Shown piece by piece: positions 41,719-63,717 of a stretch of DNA of 64,000 nucleotides. The notes under the pieces were generated by a model. The model was not told the DNA's origin and made no database searches. It saw only the letters and a program-made list of their open reading frames with translations. Made by a program: the position numbers and the translations under genes. Numbering within the stretch: position 1 is the first letter of the stretch; each line of letters begins with the position of its first letter. The stretch is from NCBI RefSeq assembly GCF_037975245.1, contig NC_092575.1:3447501-3511500 (forward strand). Direction: 5' to 3'. This DNA comes from Apostichopus japonicus (lineage: Eukaryota; Echinodermata; Holothuroidea; Aspidochirotida; Stichopodidae).

Positions 41719-42086
41719 CAGTGGCGGAGCTAGGGGTATTGGTCAAGGGGGGGGGCGAGAATGGTCTGTAGGGGCGCTTTCGACACTATCTAAGCGGAGC
41801 GCCACCATAGGTTGGCGCGGAGCGTACAAAAAAAAATTGGGTAAAGATACTCCCTAGATCGCCGGAAATGACCCTTTCATGGCCTGGCTAATTTGCAGAT
41901 AAACGAAGAATAAATAGATGTCATCGCCAACAAAATGTGACAAATGTCAATAGGTAGATGAGAGCGCAATAAATAAGTGAATAATCGCGAATAATTAAAA
42001 AGTGGTAAAAAACTGAAAAGGGCGCCAGCAGTCCATTTGAGTCCGTTAGGGGGGGGGGCGGGCATCATATGGACGCTCCGCCACTG
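41719..42086. mobile_element. hAT MITE, sister copy
   Basis: 368 bp with CAGTGGCGGAGC/GCTCCGCCACTG ends; flanking 8-mers CTCCCCTC and CCCCCCTC differ at one position. It shares its length and interior with the nested copy at 37223-37586. Confidence 0.88.
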
Positions 42087-42743
42087 CCCCCCTCCTGTCA
42101 GAAATGCTTGTATTGTGACTTCCGCCTTTTTATTGAAGTCCTGACCAATTCTCTCACCTACCCCCCCCCCCGCCCCCATTTTGTGTGCGTTTCTTTCTTT
42201 TCGTTTTCATTTTCTTTAGAATTAGTACCCATTGAGACCAAATATACTCGAAAAGTGGAAGTTTTATTCTACTGCGGTCTGCAATCGTGTGGATAATCAT
42301 TTTTTTTCCAAAAATCAAAAACTTTTTGGAATGTAATTCACATCATGTTATCAGTAATGATAAATTCTATAGGAAATACATTGTCAATAATTGTTGTTTT
42401 TTTTTTTTAAGCAAGATATTCTGTCCATATTTCACATCAACTATAGTATTCTAACATTAAACATTCAAATTCATATAACGCTGGGCAGTAAGTAAACCGT
42501 TTAGATCTTCGGAAGACCTTCTTTTCTTGAAATATCTCTCAATTTTCTCTTGAACACCATTGAATTTTCTAACAAAACAAATCCCACGTAAGTAAACTGC
42601 TGGCTATCAACCCAAATGGTGCAAATGATGCATTTTCCTTTCAACATCTGTATGAATATTCATTGCCCCCCCCCCCGCCCCTCACAAACACACACAGACG
42701 GAATATTCCCATCCCAGAGTATTCAAATCCTAGTGTACGTAAC

Positions 42744-43585
<842 letters not shown>

Positions 43586-44896
43586 TCACTTCGCCCAAAC
43601 ATCATTATTTTTTCTAGAATAATTCTGCGGGAGCATGTAAGCGCTTACCCAACTCTTTGCTCCGCAATCGTGGCAACTTCCGGCCCAAGTTGGCCCAAAA
43701 TAATGCATTTTCTTCTTCCTGACATAACTTCTGCTGTGACTATTCATTAGCCTCTCTGCGATATCACAGTGTGTCTGATCCTTAATTGGACGAAGGTACT
43801 GCTCGTATTGAGGAACACTGACCACCTTCCCTTCTTTTCTCCATTTAAAATATTCCAAATATTTTTCATCGTTGCCACTTAATTCTATCAAATGGATAGC
43901 TAACTCCGATATCGATCCAAATTGGTCGACGTGTATGAACGAATTTGGTGGTGCTTTCTGGATATAATGCTCTAACGGCGCTCCAACGACGACGGGTACT
44001 ACACCAAGCTTCAGTGCGCGCCAAAATTTCTCCGTGATGTAGTCGTCACAACAACTGTTCTCTAAACTCAAATAGAACTTGTACTTGCGTATCACATCGA
44101 ATAACAGTGTCTCCCTATCCCATGGCAACTGTTCGTCACCACATTTGCCATACGTCTCCACAGGGATCAATTTATCGAGATCTTTGACAAATTTGAGTCG
44201 ATCCCATTGCAAAGTCTCGCAATGACTCGCCACCCAGGCTAACAGACCCCGCTTCGGATTCAAGAAATTCTTGAGATTAACGTCTCTGACTTGGCCATTA
44301 TCGAAACGTTCGTAGAATCCATAGGGATGAGAAAAGTCAGCGTCGTTCTTATAAGTGACTGACCAGTCGTAAGTGTCGTTCCCGTACTTTTGAGGGGGCT
44401 GTAACCCAGTGATATAAAGCGGACTATCTTGGGTAATCATAATCCACTTTTGATTTCTCGTCCGATTGCCGTGTACCCAGTTCCACATTTCCGGCGTCAA
44501 CCAGTGAAACACATTGGTGAATACGACTGCGTCGTAGTGCTTTATTTCACTTGGTTCCTTCGTGTGGTTTAGAAGTACAGAACATTCCGTGAGTGGGCAG
44601 TTGATCACCCGAGGAAACTTTACGAGAGATCTATAGCGAGCACCAGCACCGTGTTTACAGAACGAAAACCAGTCTTGCCTTATACCGAATAATACAACAC
44701 GTTTTTGACATGATTCATGCGCCGCTCGGAAAAATAGCCCATTTCTCAAAATCGATAAAATCACATTCCCTTGAGAAACCCCAGTCTCGTATTCATACAT
44801 TTCATTAGTGGGAGGTAAATAAAATAATGTGGTTACCATGAATGTCGTTGCAAAGAAAGTTAGAAGAAACTTCTTAATCCTCTTAATCTGATTCAT
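43586..44896 (-). CDS. Alpha-1,3-fucosyltransferase (GT10), complete, single coding exon
   Basis: 436 residues. It transfers fucose from GDP-fucose to GlcNAc-containing glycans in the Golgi. A short cytosolic tail (MNQIKRIKKF) and one membrane anchor (about 10-28) give type II topology. The catalytic part has DWSVTYKNDADF (177-188), AWVASHCET (220-228) and the GT10 hallmark YKFYLSLENS, then DYITEKFW (272-292), then GVVPVVVGAP (298-307) and FIHVDQF (320-326). A C-terminal CxxC (C408, C411) matches the disulphide pair of vertebrate Lewis enzymes. N-glycosylation sequons include N110, N144, N173 and N425. The open frame extends 52 codons upstream, but a clean acceptor (TTTTTTACAG, ending at 44928) lies in that part and the Met at 44896 has good context, so this start is preferred. 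The exact acceptor specificity is unknown. Confidence 0.93.
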   Translation of the reverse strand: MNQIKRIKKFLLTFFATTFMVTTLFYLPPTNEMYEYETGVSQGNVILSILRNGLFFRAAHESCQKRVVLFGIRQDWFSFCKHGAGARYRSLVKFPRVINCPLTECSVLLNHTKEPSEIKHYDAVVFTNVFHWLTPEMWNWVHGNRTRNQKWIMITQDSPLYITGLQPPQKYGNDTYDWSVTYKNDADFSHPYGFYERFDNGQVRDVNLKNFLNPKRGLLAWVASHCETLQWDRLKFVKDLDKLIPVETYGKCGDEQLPWDRETLLFDVIRKYKFYLSLENSCCDDYITEKFWRALKLGVVPVVVGAPLEHYIQKAPPNSFIHVDQFGSISELAIHLIELSGNDEKYLEYFKWRKEGKVVSVPQYEQYLRPIKDQTHCDIAERLMNSHSRSYVRKKKMHYFGPTWAGSCHDCGAKSWVSAYMLPQNYSRKNNDVWAK

Positions 44897-44927
44897 TGTG
44901 CGAAGGAAGGGTTGTGAAAATTTTGGT
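44897..44927 (-). other. Predicted 5' UTR part of the fucosyltransferase coding exon
   Basis: Between the acceptor AG (44929-44928) and the start codon on the minus strand. A noncoding upstream exon is implied but could not be located. Confidence 0.55.
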
Positions 44928-45229
44928 CTGTAAAAAACTGATAAATGACTCCCAGTTATAATAAGTCCAGAAACTTCAAATGGGACATCCACAGTCTTCT
45001 CTTGTTTTTTTACTAACTCGGAGGTCGTTTGTTGCACGTCCAATACGAACAATTCTCTCAGTTTTGTAGATTAACAATGTAATTGCTATAGCCTGTTGAC
45101 AAAGGAATAACAGAGACATGACAATATAATTAACTGTAAAGAATAACAGGTATAATATATACGTCACTTCACAGGAAATATAAAGATCGGAATTATATAG
45201 ATCGATTTAGACGCTGAATAACGCCGAAT

Positions 45230-45345
<116 letters not shown>

Positions 45346-45602
45346 TATAAATATATGTATAATAATAATAATAATAATTCCAACGTTCGCATGCCCACCC
45401 GGAAGGGTGCTCAAGGTCGTGGATACGCTATAATTCTTTTTCGCTTTTGTCGTGTATGGTTAATTTCAGTTCTTTGTTTAAGTTTGCCCTTACGACGGAC
45501 CGGGAAGTAACCTACTTTAGGCTAGGGTGCTTGCATGCATGCATGCACCCCTGTTATTGGCCTTGTGCTGAGGGTATTCTCAGGTCAATCAATGGTATAG
45601 AG

Positions 45603-46004
45603 CAGGGTTGTCCAACCTTTTGCAGAGGAGAGCCGCATGGAATGATTATGATGAAGGAGGGGGCCGCATGAACCCTACGCTCGATTTTTCGATTTTTGCC
45701 CGAAGCCCAGGGCAACACGATATGAGCACTGCGCGCGGAGCGCACTGATTTATTTTCCTTCCTGATAAGACATGAATAAAGTCCAGCCGCCCCCCCCCCC
45801 CCTCCGCTGAGAGAGTGTCACACAAACTGACCTGTATGCAGTTTTTTGGACCCAGAAGGTTCGAATGATTGATTATATAGCTTAAAATTGTTATCAATAA
45901 ATCTGCTCACTAACATTTCGCACCGTAGAGCATCTCTGGCGGGCCGGACGCAACCATGCGGCGGGCCGGACTGTGGCACGCGGGCCGTAGGTTGGACAAC
46001 CCTG
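45603..46004. mobile_element. hAT MITE with CAGGGTTGTCCAACC ends
   Basis: 402 bp bounded by CAGGGTTGTCCAACCT and its reverse complement. Flanking 8-mers are GTATAGAG and GTATAGGG (7 of 8). The ends are of the Charlie-like hAT type. The interior is GC-rich near both ends (GGGCCGGAC, GCGGGCC) and has no transposase. Confidence 0.92.
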
Positions 46005-47483
46005 GTATAGGGAAACTTGTTTTGTGTTCCGATTACTTTTTGCTTTGTCTTAAATCGCTCTTTCACATGAAACGCAGACTATGCATGTGCTTTGTTTTAC
46101 TTGTGTGTGTGTGTGTGTTTATGTTCGTACGTGCTTGTGTGTCTCTGTATTTGTACGTGTGTATGGGTGTGGGTGTGGGGGGGGGGTAAGCGTGAGTTTT
46201 GTATTCACTGAAGGTTTGTTTTTTCTGGATATGTATACATATATTTCGGTCTAAGAGGAGAAGAAGAAATACTCAATTCAGAATCATTTTTTTTTGGCAT
46301 TATGTTAATAATTCCTTAATTGTATCATTCAGATGACATACCTACATAAATACATACATAAATATAATCGATGTACAGTATACATGTTTAATAATCGTGA
46401 ATAAATGAGATGGAAAGAAAAAACTCCTAATTCAGAAATGCCTAATCAACATGCATAAGGAAACAAAAGAAAACACTGACCTGTTTAATATTCCCTGCTT
46501 TCAAAACATCGACATAATATCATGTTATTGTATCGAACGATATGATCCTATACGTTATCATGTCAGATTAAAAATTGTCTTCCAAAAGAGCACAAAAAAT
46601 AAAAAAAAGGTCACAATATGTAAACACTCTTGTCTCCTTTGGTGTAACGATAGGTAAAACTGCCACAGTGCACCGTATGACACAATTCCTTAGTTTCGTA
46701 GTGATCTGATTCCAGATTCCTACTCTCGTCAAAATTCAAGATTTTTGTTCCATTTGGTAACCCTTCTTTTTTTCAGCAAAACTTTCCAATCCATAAAACC
46801 ATTTGTACTAATTTTTAAACGTGTTTTGACCAAGTTTCCACGACCGCGATTCCACCAAACTTTGTCAAAAAAACTTCATATATCTATTGAATTGCAATCA
46901 AACTTGATTGGAACTTGCAACAAGAGCTCGCTGAAATTGAGACCAGTTAAAATGACTTAAGAAGTCAACTTATTTATAAAGTGATAAGTCCAATAGCCTA
47001 TGCGTAATTAGTACACGGATTGGTCGGAGTAACACACAGATACACACACCCACGCACATACACATGCACATAGGTTACTAAAAGTAGTGAGTTTAAGTAC
47101 AGAATGATATAGGAACTAGAACTGTACAATGCTTCAGTCTTTATGTCCTTCGTTCGATTTTTTTTTCTATTCGCTTGAATGACTTTAACGTCAAGCTGAA
47201 TTAACTGTTTTGAAGCATCACACAATAGGGACACCAGAACGAGTCAGCCTTTCATTTTTGATTTACCAATGTATAAGGTTCAAAAAAAATTATAAGTGGT
47301 GGCGAATATTCAACAGAGCATAAAACTAAACTTCACACCATGTTGTTCAAGTAACTACGAAAAAAACATATTTGTTTAGTACAAAAAAAAACCATGCGGC
47401 AACCTACATAATGGGTAATGTACATACACAGTTTTTTTCTCATTATTTTTCATTGTGCTCCTTGTGTAATGTGTGCCTGTATA
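46005..47483. other. Intergenic, no supported gene
   Basis: Contains a (GT)n-rich stretch at 46101-46187. No exon recognised. Confidence 0.5.
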
Positions 47484-48062
47484 AAAGGATTGGTTCAGTT
47501 GTCATACATGTTTATGTTATATGAAAGAGGACAATAAAAGAAACACAATGGTGAAAAAAAACTGTTCAAATATCTTTTTTCGGTTAAAGAGATATTCAAG
47601 TGTAATGTTTTATCAGATTGTGTAGAAACTGCTGAAATCTGACTAGCTGTGATGTCACATCCTCACATTCCTGAAAAGTCTTTGTTTTTTTCTCTAAATA
47701 TTCTGTGAGATTTCATGACTTTCAACCAAAACATATGTCAGGAGATTTCATATTTGTCAAAGGAAGTATTTGAGATTGAACATCTGAAGAATTTTTGATT
47801 ATATTATTTTCAATTGTGTTAAAAAATGTAAATAATTTTTAAAGAAATATATTCACAAATGTTAAGGAAGTGAGGAGGTGACATCACACCCTCACAGTAA
47901 GTCTTTCTACACCAGTCGTTTTCAAAGAAATTTAGATATCTTCAAAGTGTCATATCTCCTTAACAGAGCATGCGCTATCATGGTAGTTTCTTCACTGTTC
48001 GTTTTGTCTTTTTGTGCTCTTTCATACAAAATAGACATGTCAAACACCTGAACCAATCCTTT
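47484..48062. mobile_element. Long foldback MITE, 579 bp
   Basis: Ends are AAAGGATTGGTTCAG and CTGAACCAATCCTTT. Homology between the two halves continues inward in inverted order: GTGATGTCACATCCTCAC pairs with the region reading GTGAGGAGGTGACATCAC, and further words pair between. Flanks TAAA/TTAA might be a decayed TTAA target site (piggyBac type), but this is weak. No coding capacity. Confidence 0.8.
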
Positions 48063-48221
48063 AAACAATGGTTTTTTTTAATTAACACCGCTTATAGTTC
48101 CTTGTCTTAATTTTTCACAGCAATGATATATATGGAATGTTATTGTTTGTACCCGGCCTGTGTAAAAACCACACTTATGACACTATCAAATCTTTAGTTT
48201 TTCACCACTCTATCCCCTCCC

Positions 48222-48680
48222 CAGGCACGTAGCCAGAGCCTTGTGCCCCACTCCCTCCCAGAAAAATGATCATTTTTCTTTTCAAAATTCCTAGCTCAAT
48301 ATAAAAAAAAAGGCAGGGTTGTATGAATGGATGAAACTCCTATAAACAACCACAACTACAACCCAGTTTTATGACCTAGGCCTACAATAACATAATTGTT
48401 TCATTTACAAAAAAAATTGAAAAAAAAATCCCTTCTGGCACCAACCATTTGACAGTCTGTGCTAAATCTGTAAAAATATGAAATATGGACCAATAAAAGA
48501 GAAAAATGAAATACAAATGTAGGGGAAAAAAGAGGGAAAACACGGTATCATTTGGCATCTATGCCGCCTGAAGTATGGACAAATTTCTCAAAGGGGAGGG
48601 GGGACACCCCTTCCCCTTATACCCCTCTCCCAGGACGGCGAACCTCCCCCCTTAATCGATGCCTCTGCCCTACGGGCCTG
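48222..48680. mobile_element. hAT-like MITE with CAGGCACGTAG ends
   Basis: 459 bp, starting CAGGCACGTAG and ending CTACGGGCCTG, which are inverted with two mismatches. Flanks TCCCCTCC and TCCCTCCC are compatible with an 8-bp target duplication but lie in low-complexity sequence. Confidence 0.55.
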
Positions 48681-49442
48681 TCCCTCCCTCAGATATACCA
48701 GGCTCTCAAAAGTCTCCAACCACAAAACATATGGCGAGAATTTTTATACCATTTTACTATTATAACCTCTGAATGTTTTTAGTCACCGGGAAATTTTAAT
48801 ATAGCCTATAATTTAACAATGTCAATTTGAAAATCAACAAACTGGTTTTTGTTGTTTTTTTTTTTGGCCAAGTTTTCGCAAACTTAGCATGTGACAATAA
48901 TTTGAGGCTTAAACATGGTAACTCGTTCGCTTCTTGTATATTTTCCTTTATGTATTGTTACTGCATGTAGGATCATTTCTGTATCAGAAGTAGGATATCT
49001 TCATTTGCATGCATATAAACCCGAAAAGTTTGATGACTTGCTACATGTTTACAAGAGAGAAAACGGGAACCCTGGATAACTAAAATCTATATAACCTTCT
49101 TGTTTGTTTTTTGTTTTTCCATTTTGAAGGCAATCAAGACAAATGCACCTACTATAAGTTTAAAGAGTAAATAGGTCTTTTTTCTTCTTTCTTTATCCAA
49201 AGGCGACATTGCCCGAGGTGTGCGCTCGCGTTATTATATACAAGCTATACAAAGAAGTGTAAGCACGGACTTAGTAGCTCAAATTGAAATATGCTTTAAA
49301 AATATACCAAAACGAAACCAACCATCTTTGTTTTCTATGGGACGCTTGGATAAACTCCTAGCTGGGACCTCTCCGAAATCAGGAGTCAATTATCCTAGTC
49401 TGAGTATTACAACACGCGTATTTATTATCATTAGTTTGAACA
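48681..49442. other. Intergenic, no supported gene
   Basis: No exon or RNA gene recognised on either strand. Confidence 0.5.
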
Positions 49443-49476
<34 letters not shown>

Positions 49477-49834
49477 GAAAATCGTAATGAGTTGGAAAAT
49501 CAAGAACAGTGAAAAAACTTTCAGCCTCCACCGGGATTCGAACCCGGGCCTCCCGCTCTGTACGCGGACACCCTAACCACTAGGCTATGGACGCTGATTG
49601 TATGTCCAGAGGTTCGAAACCGGTAAGGAAGATCGTAATTCCACTGTAGGCGTTTGTCACCTGTATCGAACAATACTAGTTCTGTTTTTGGTGACATATT
49701 TTGCCTTACTCTAGAGATCAAACATGATCCTAACCAACTCGAAAATCATTTGTGATTCCTAAAGCCGGATCTCGAAAGAGATACTTTGAACAGACTTTAT
49801 GTTAATGCAATGGAGGTAAACCACAAAGGCAAAT
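49443..49834 (-). mobile_element. SINE family A, copy 3
   Basis: Minus orientation: (TA)n tail at 49443-49473, tRNA-like block at 49522-49594 with intact B box (GGTTCGAATCCC on the minus strand), 5' extension ending about 49834 (minus strand CATTTGCCTTTGTGG). Confidence 0.88.
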
Positions 49835-49844
49835 GAATATATAT

Positions 49845-49847
49845 AAA

Positions 49848-49882
<35 letters not shown>

Positions 49883-50190
49883 ATCGTAATGAGTTGGAAA
49901 ATCCAGAACAGTGAAAAAACTTCCAGCCTCCACCGAGATTCGAACCCGGGCCCCCCGCTTTGTACGCGGACACCCTAACCAACTAGGCCATGGACGCTGA
50001 TAGTATGTCCAGAGGTTCTAAACCGGTAAGGAAGATCGTAATTCCACTGTAGGCGTTTGTCACCTGTATCGAACAATACCAGTTCTGTTTTCGGTGACAT
50101 ATTTGGCCTTATTCTAGAGATCAAACATGATGCTAACCAACTCGAAAATCATTTTTTGATTCCTAAAGCCGGATCTCGGAAGAGATACTT
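49845..50190 (-). mobile_element. SINE family A, copy 4, head-to-tail with copy 3
   Basis: Same orientation as copy 3 and joined to it through a (TA)n tract at 49845-49878. tRNA-like block at 49924-49997. It diverges from copy 3 at several positions, so the pair is not a very recent duplication. Confidence 0.88.
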
Positions 50191-53100
50191 ACACAAAGGT
50201 TAAATTGTCAAGAACAAACGACATAAAAACACTAACAATTTACTTGTTTTCTGAATTTGATATTGTAAAGATATACGTTGGTTATCAACTATAAATTTAT
50301 AACGTCTATTTACATGAAAATGTTGAACACCGTCATATGCAAAGTGAACAAACGCCCCCTCTTAATAATGTTTACACGGACAATAGTCTTTACCAAAATA
50401 ACGGCCATTTTGGATCACTATATTTAAACAGGTTTTTCTTGATCGATTTTGTACAATTAAACTTGAGGCCTTATCATCACAAGTTGACATACTTTTAAGG
50501 GAATATTTTTTAAAGAAAATACATTTCCATGGATTAAGGGACGCATTTCATTCGCGAAAATATCCTCCATGCATGAACAAGTCTTATAACAATTCATATG
50601 GATATTTGTGAGCGCGGGTGTGCATAATGGCGATCTTAAGCGTCTCAGTAGAGGGCGCTATCAGTATATATACACATCTGGATCATAACAGTGCCTTTGG
50701 TACGGCTCTGGGAAGTTTTCAGATCTCAATCTATTTGCTAGTTGTGTATCTTTATAAAGTATAATATCTTTAAAAAGTTCTTGTCTTCTTAACTCAGTTT
50801 AGCGGACGTCATTGAAAATACATGAAAGATGCTTTCTGATTGGTTGACGACCAGATGTGTGTGAATGTTGTGTTACTTGAGTGGCCTATGTATTTGTGGT
50901 TAAAACCGTATATTAGTTCGAACATGTCAGACTATGCTCGAATCAAAGAATCGGGAAATACTCTATCCATCAGTCTCCGTCAGAGATTTCTCAAAGGAAT
51001 GCTCAGTAATGACTGCAGCTTGCCAAGTGTCGCGGAACTACAAAGGACCCGATGTGACAGCGCCCTCTGTTTGTTGAGCTGGAGATCTCCATTTGGCTTA
51101 TTTGACACAATCAAACGATTCATATCCATGGTTCCCAAACTGTATTTGAAATCTTTCTCGAAGCCTCGCCTTATGACGTCACGCGTAGCATGATGTTTCT
51201 GTCCGAAACGAAGCCTAAACAAGCGATACGCGACAAGCTTGCCTGCGTACCTCGGCACTGTTTCTTTTTAAGATATCACGCACCCAAAACAAGTCCTTCG
51301 TATTTTCGACAGGGTGAATTTGCATGTCTCCCAAAGTAGGCCTTGCAGATTTTGTCGTGACTTAAACCATGATAGTGCAGATTATTGCAAGGTCGGATCA
51401 GCGTATATAGAAAACCATGCGACCGACGCAATGCATAAGGGTAACCATACGCCAGCTCATGTATTATGCTAACAGTGCTAAACCTTGTTATATGTATTAC
51501 CCCCTCCTCCCTCCATGTTATAGTTTATTATTTTGTAACGGAAAAACCGTATAGCAGATCCTGTAGACTTTCACTCCTGGTCGAAACAATTCCCCCTTTC
51601 TTTAAACCAGAGATACTATAAGGAAAAAAGTATTTTGTAAATGTACCTAGGTAAGTGCGCACGTATGTGTGTACGTATGTGTATATTAATGCGTGTATGT
51701 ATATGAACTTGTACTTACTAAAATGAAACAAGGAAGGAAGTACATGAGATATGTTTCTCAATTATGGCTTCCCTTAACAGATTATTTTAGTGCAAAATAA
51801 GCTATAATCTTTCAAAAAGTATTTCCCGTGGGTCAAGATTTAGATGACCTCTCATAAATCTTCGATGAGTGTGCAATTATAAGAAACAATAAATGCACAG
51901 ACTCACATAGGCCAAATAACTTGGGTGTGACAAGCTTATTACATCTTACCACCGGAGTGACCATCGGAGTGACCGTTATAATTGTGACGTCACTGCAGCC
52001 TTTTTTGTGTGTGGCGGATATTGATTTAGCAGCATACCCGTGTACCCTTCCCTTCCATCACCTGAATCAACAAAACCTGATTCTAGTTACTCTGTGATGA
52101 ATGACTATAGCTGGGTATTTAATCCATGACCCACTCCCACCCCCCCCCCCCCCTCCAATAGGAGTTTAACTATATCAACATTGAATAGCAGATTTTATTA
52201 TGACAGATATAAACAGATGCGAATCGCACGCTGATTATATAGGCAATAACACACTATATACTATAACATACCATTACTGTCTATACCCGACCAACAACTT
52301 ATACATATAAATATATAGATATTAATAGCCTATACATTCTTAGTCGGTGCCGTTAAAAGCGTTAGTATAGTAACGAGGAAGTCTAACCAAATATTGCATT
52401 CCGTTTCAACAGCTCAATTATAATTTGGGATCAATCTTGAAATCTGAATATCAGCGTGGCTTCCATATTTGTTTTTTTTACCACAGTCAACGTCAAAATT
52501 CACTGTGTATACGCATATAGGATGACAGAGGGATAGCTATATAGTGTTATAAACAGGAAGGATGGTTTCTTTTTTTGGTTTTGATTTCAGGTTACCGTTT
52601 GGCCTTCCTGCTGTCGTCATTCGCCAAGTGATGTGAAGTGATGTGGATAGCTCGTTCAACTTAGTTAATAGCTCTGAGGTGATCAAAGTCATCTTAAATA
52701 GTTGCCGCGAGATACACGAATGTGATATAATGTGTCTTTGGGTATAGTGTTGTGTATATTACAGCTTCCAAGCTACCACATTCGGATGTTTGAATGGTAA
52801 AGTGTGCATGGATACCAATATCGATACTGGGCAGCCTTCGGGGAAACTGTTATCGTCGTAGTCACTTTACCAGATAACCAAACGGGGAAAGGGACTTATT
52901 TGTTTTGTTTTTGGAGTTACATAGTTTCTCGATTTTCGACGGATTTCATATTTAATATATAACCAAAAACTGCAGACGTTTTAGAGTCTGCAGTAATAAT
53001 CGGTGCTTGGCGGAATGAAACTGTAAGTTCAAATCACCAAATGAAACTTTCGATTGGACAGACTACAGTATTGTGTGCAGAAGGTGTGCAGTTTATTTTA

Positions 53101-53541
53101 CACACTGGTACAGGGATTATATCGGCAGAAGTGGTTTCGTTCGTCTTTCGCTTAACTTGCTATGCTCTTTATTTTTTCGAACGGTTGCAAATATGAGCTA
53201 TACTCAAAGCTCTTTATTTTCTCACCAAGTTGTTTGTGATTTATAATTCATCCCTTTCGTGTGTTAAACTACGTACGTATCCAAATCTGTATACTAGATA
53301 GTTTGAGGCAAATTACAATATCTCAATATATAATATTACAAAAACAAAATAACAAAAACTGATATGATCGTTCTGACGTCATCTTTGTGTCACATTTTGA
53401 CTGTACTACAGATTTTCTTATTTAAATCAAACCCAACTTCAAATCGTTTTCTTGAAGGTTTTTGATTTCTACCGGTGACAACAACCAACAAATAATCATA
53501 AAAATAATAATAATAAAAAATCATTTCCAAAAAAAAAAAAA
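50191..53541. other. Upstream region of the CNG channel gene; no gene seen
   Basis: Presumably includes the promoter and 5' UTR of the plus-strand channel gene near its right end. Overlapping 117- and 92-codon frames at 50840-51258 show no motif. A run of 13 A immediately precedes the start codon at 53542. Confidence 0.5.
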
Positions 53542-62853
<9,312 letters not shown>

Positions 62854-63717
62854 GTAAGTTAATTGTTTTGTTTTCTAACAATAAAAACATGGTATTTAGG
62901 ACACTATGTTCATTCTTGATGTGTAATATATAGTCCTGAAAATTAGGGGGGGGGGGGGGGTGGGGTGGGGGTTGGGGAGGAATATTTGAGTTAGAGAGCA
63001 TTTTTTTTTTGCATCCATCTTTGTTTCACGAAAGTCCCGTTTAAAAGGGTAATCGAGTTGTAAACTGCACTGTTAAATAAACAGTTAGTTTTCAGTATGA
63101 TTTATCAAATGAATTTTTGGCCTGTCTTCATGCAATGTACCAAATTATGTTATGTTTTTAACATTTTATTCAACTTTTGAACTTGAAAAGCATAGAATAA
63201 CAGACATAACTCTAAAACGTACAGTCCGATGGCATTTCTTTTTATAGATTTAAAAAAAAAATCAATAACGGCGTATAGATTAAGACATGGATCATCGAAT
63301 ACACTGTGATCACAGTAAGCTTAAATTGTAAGGGTGTATATAACCAATAGACTGTGCATTTCCAAGAACAATAGACTCCTATACTTCCTTTGCACATTTT
63401 CTTTCCCAAACAAAATATATATGGAGATATCTTATTGATATCTATAGATATATAGATATCTATATGTTTCAAAAGGTTAATATCTTCACAACCAGAATAT
63501 TGTCGGGGAACTATTCTCAGTTCGCCATATAGGAAGTTATTAAAGTTTTCGAATGTTAGTACTAATCTATGACTTGCTAAAAATGCTAAACACTTTGGAA
63601 CTTTTTTTCTCTCGAATATTTCAATACGAAAAGGTTTGTTCTGACAAGCTAGTAGAACATCTACGTCACGTGGATATATAAACGTAAACGAAGGTTAACA
63701 GTATGAGTGTGTATATA
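62854..63717. other. CNG intron 9 (presumed), no exon found
   Basis: Follows a good donor. A G run at 62946-62960 and AT-rich sequence. No acceptor-exon pair in the right phase was found. Confidence 0.5.

Noticed and set aside
44897..45052. The 52-codon N-terminal extension of the fucosyltransferase frame
   Set aside because: Contains a consensus splice acceptor, lacks a signal or anchor, and the downstream Met precedes a typical type II anchor.
49521..49721. A peptide starting [12 protein letters not shown] that recurs at 24714, 39174 and 49721
   Set aside because: It is the translation of the SINE A leader and tRNA-like block, with different ends in each copy and frameshifts between copies.
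50840..51258. Overlapping 117- and 92-codon frames upstream of the CNG gene
   Set aside because: Opposite strands open over the same stretch, no recognised domain.
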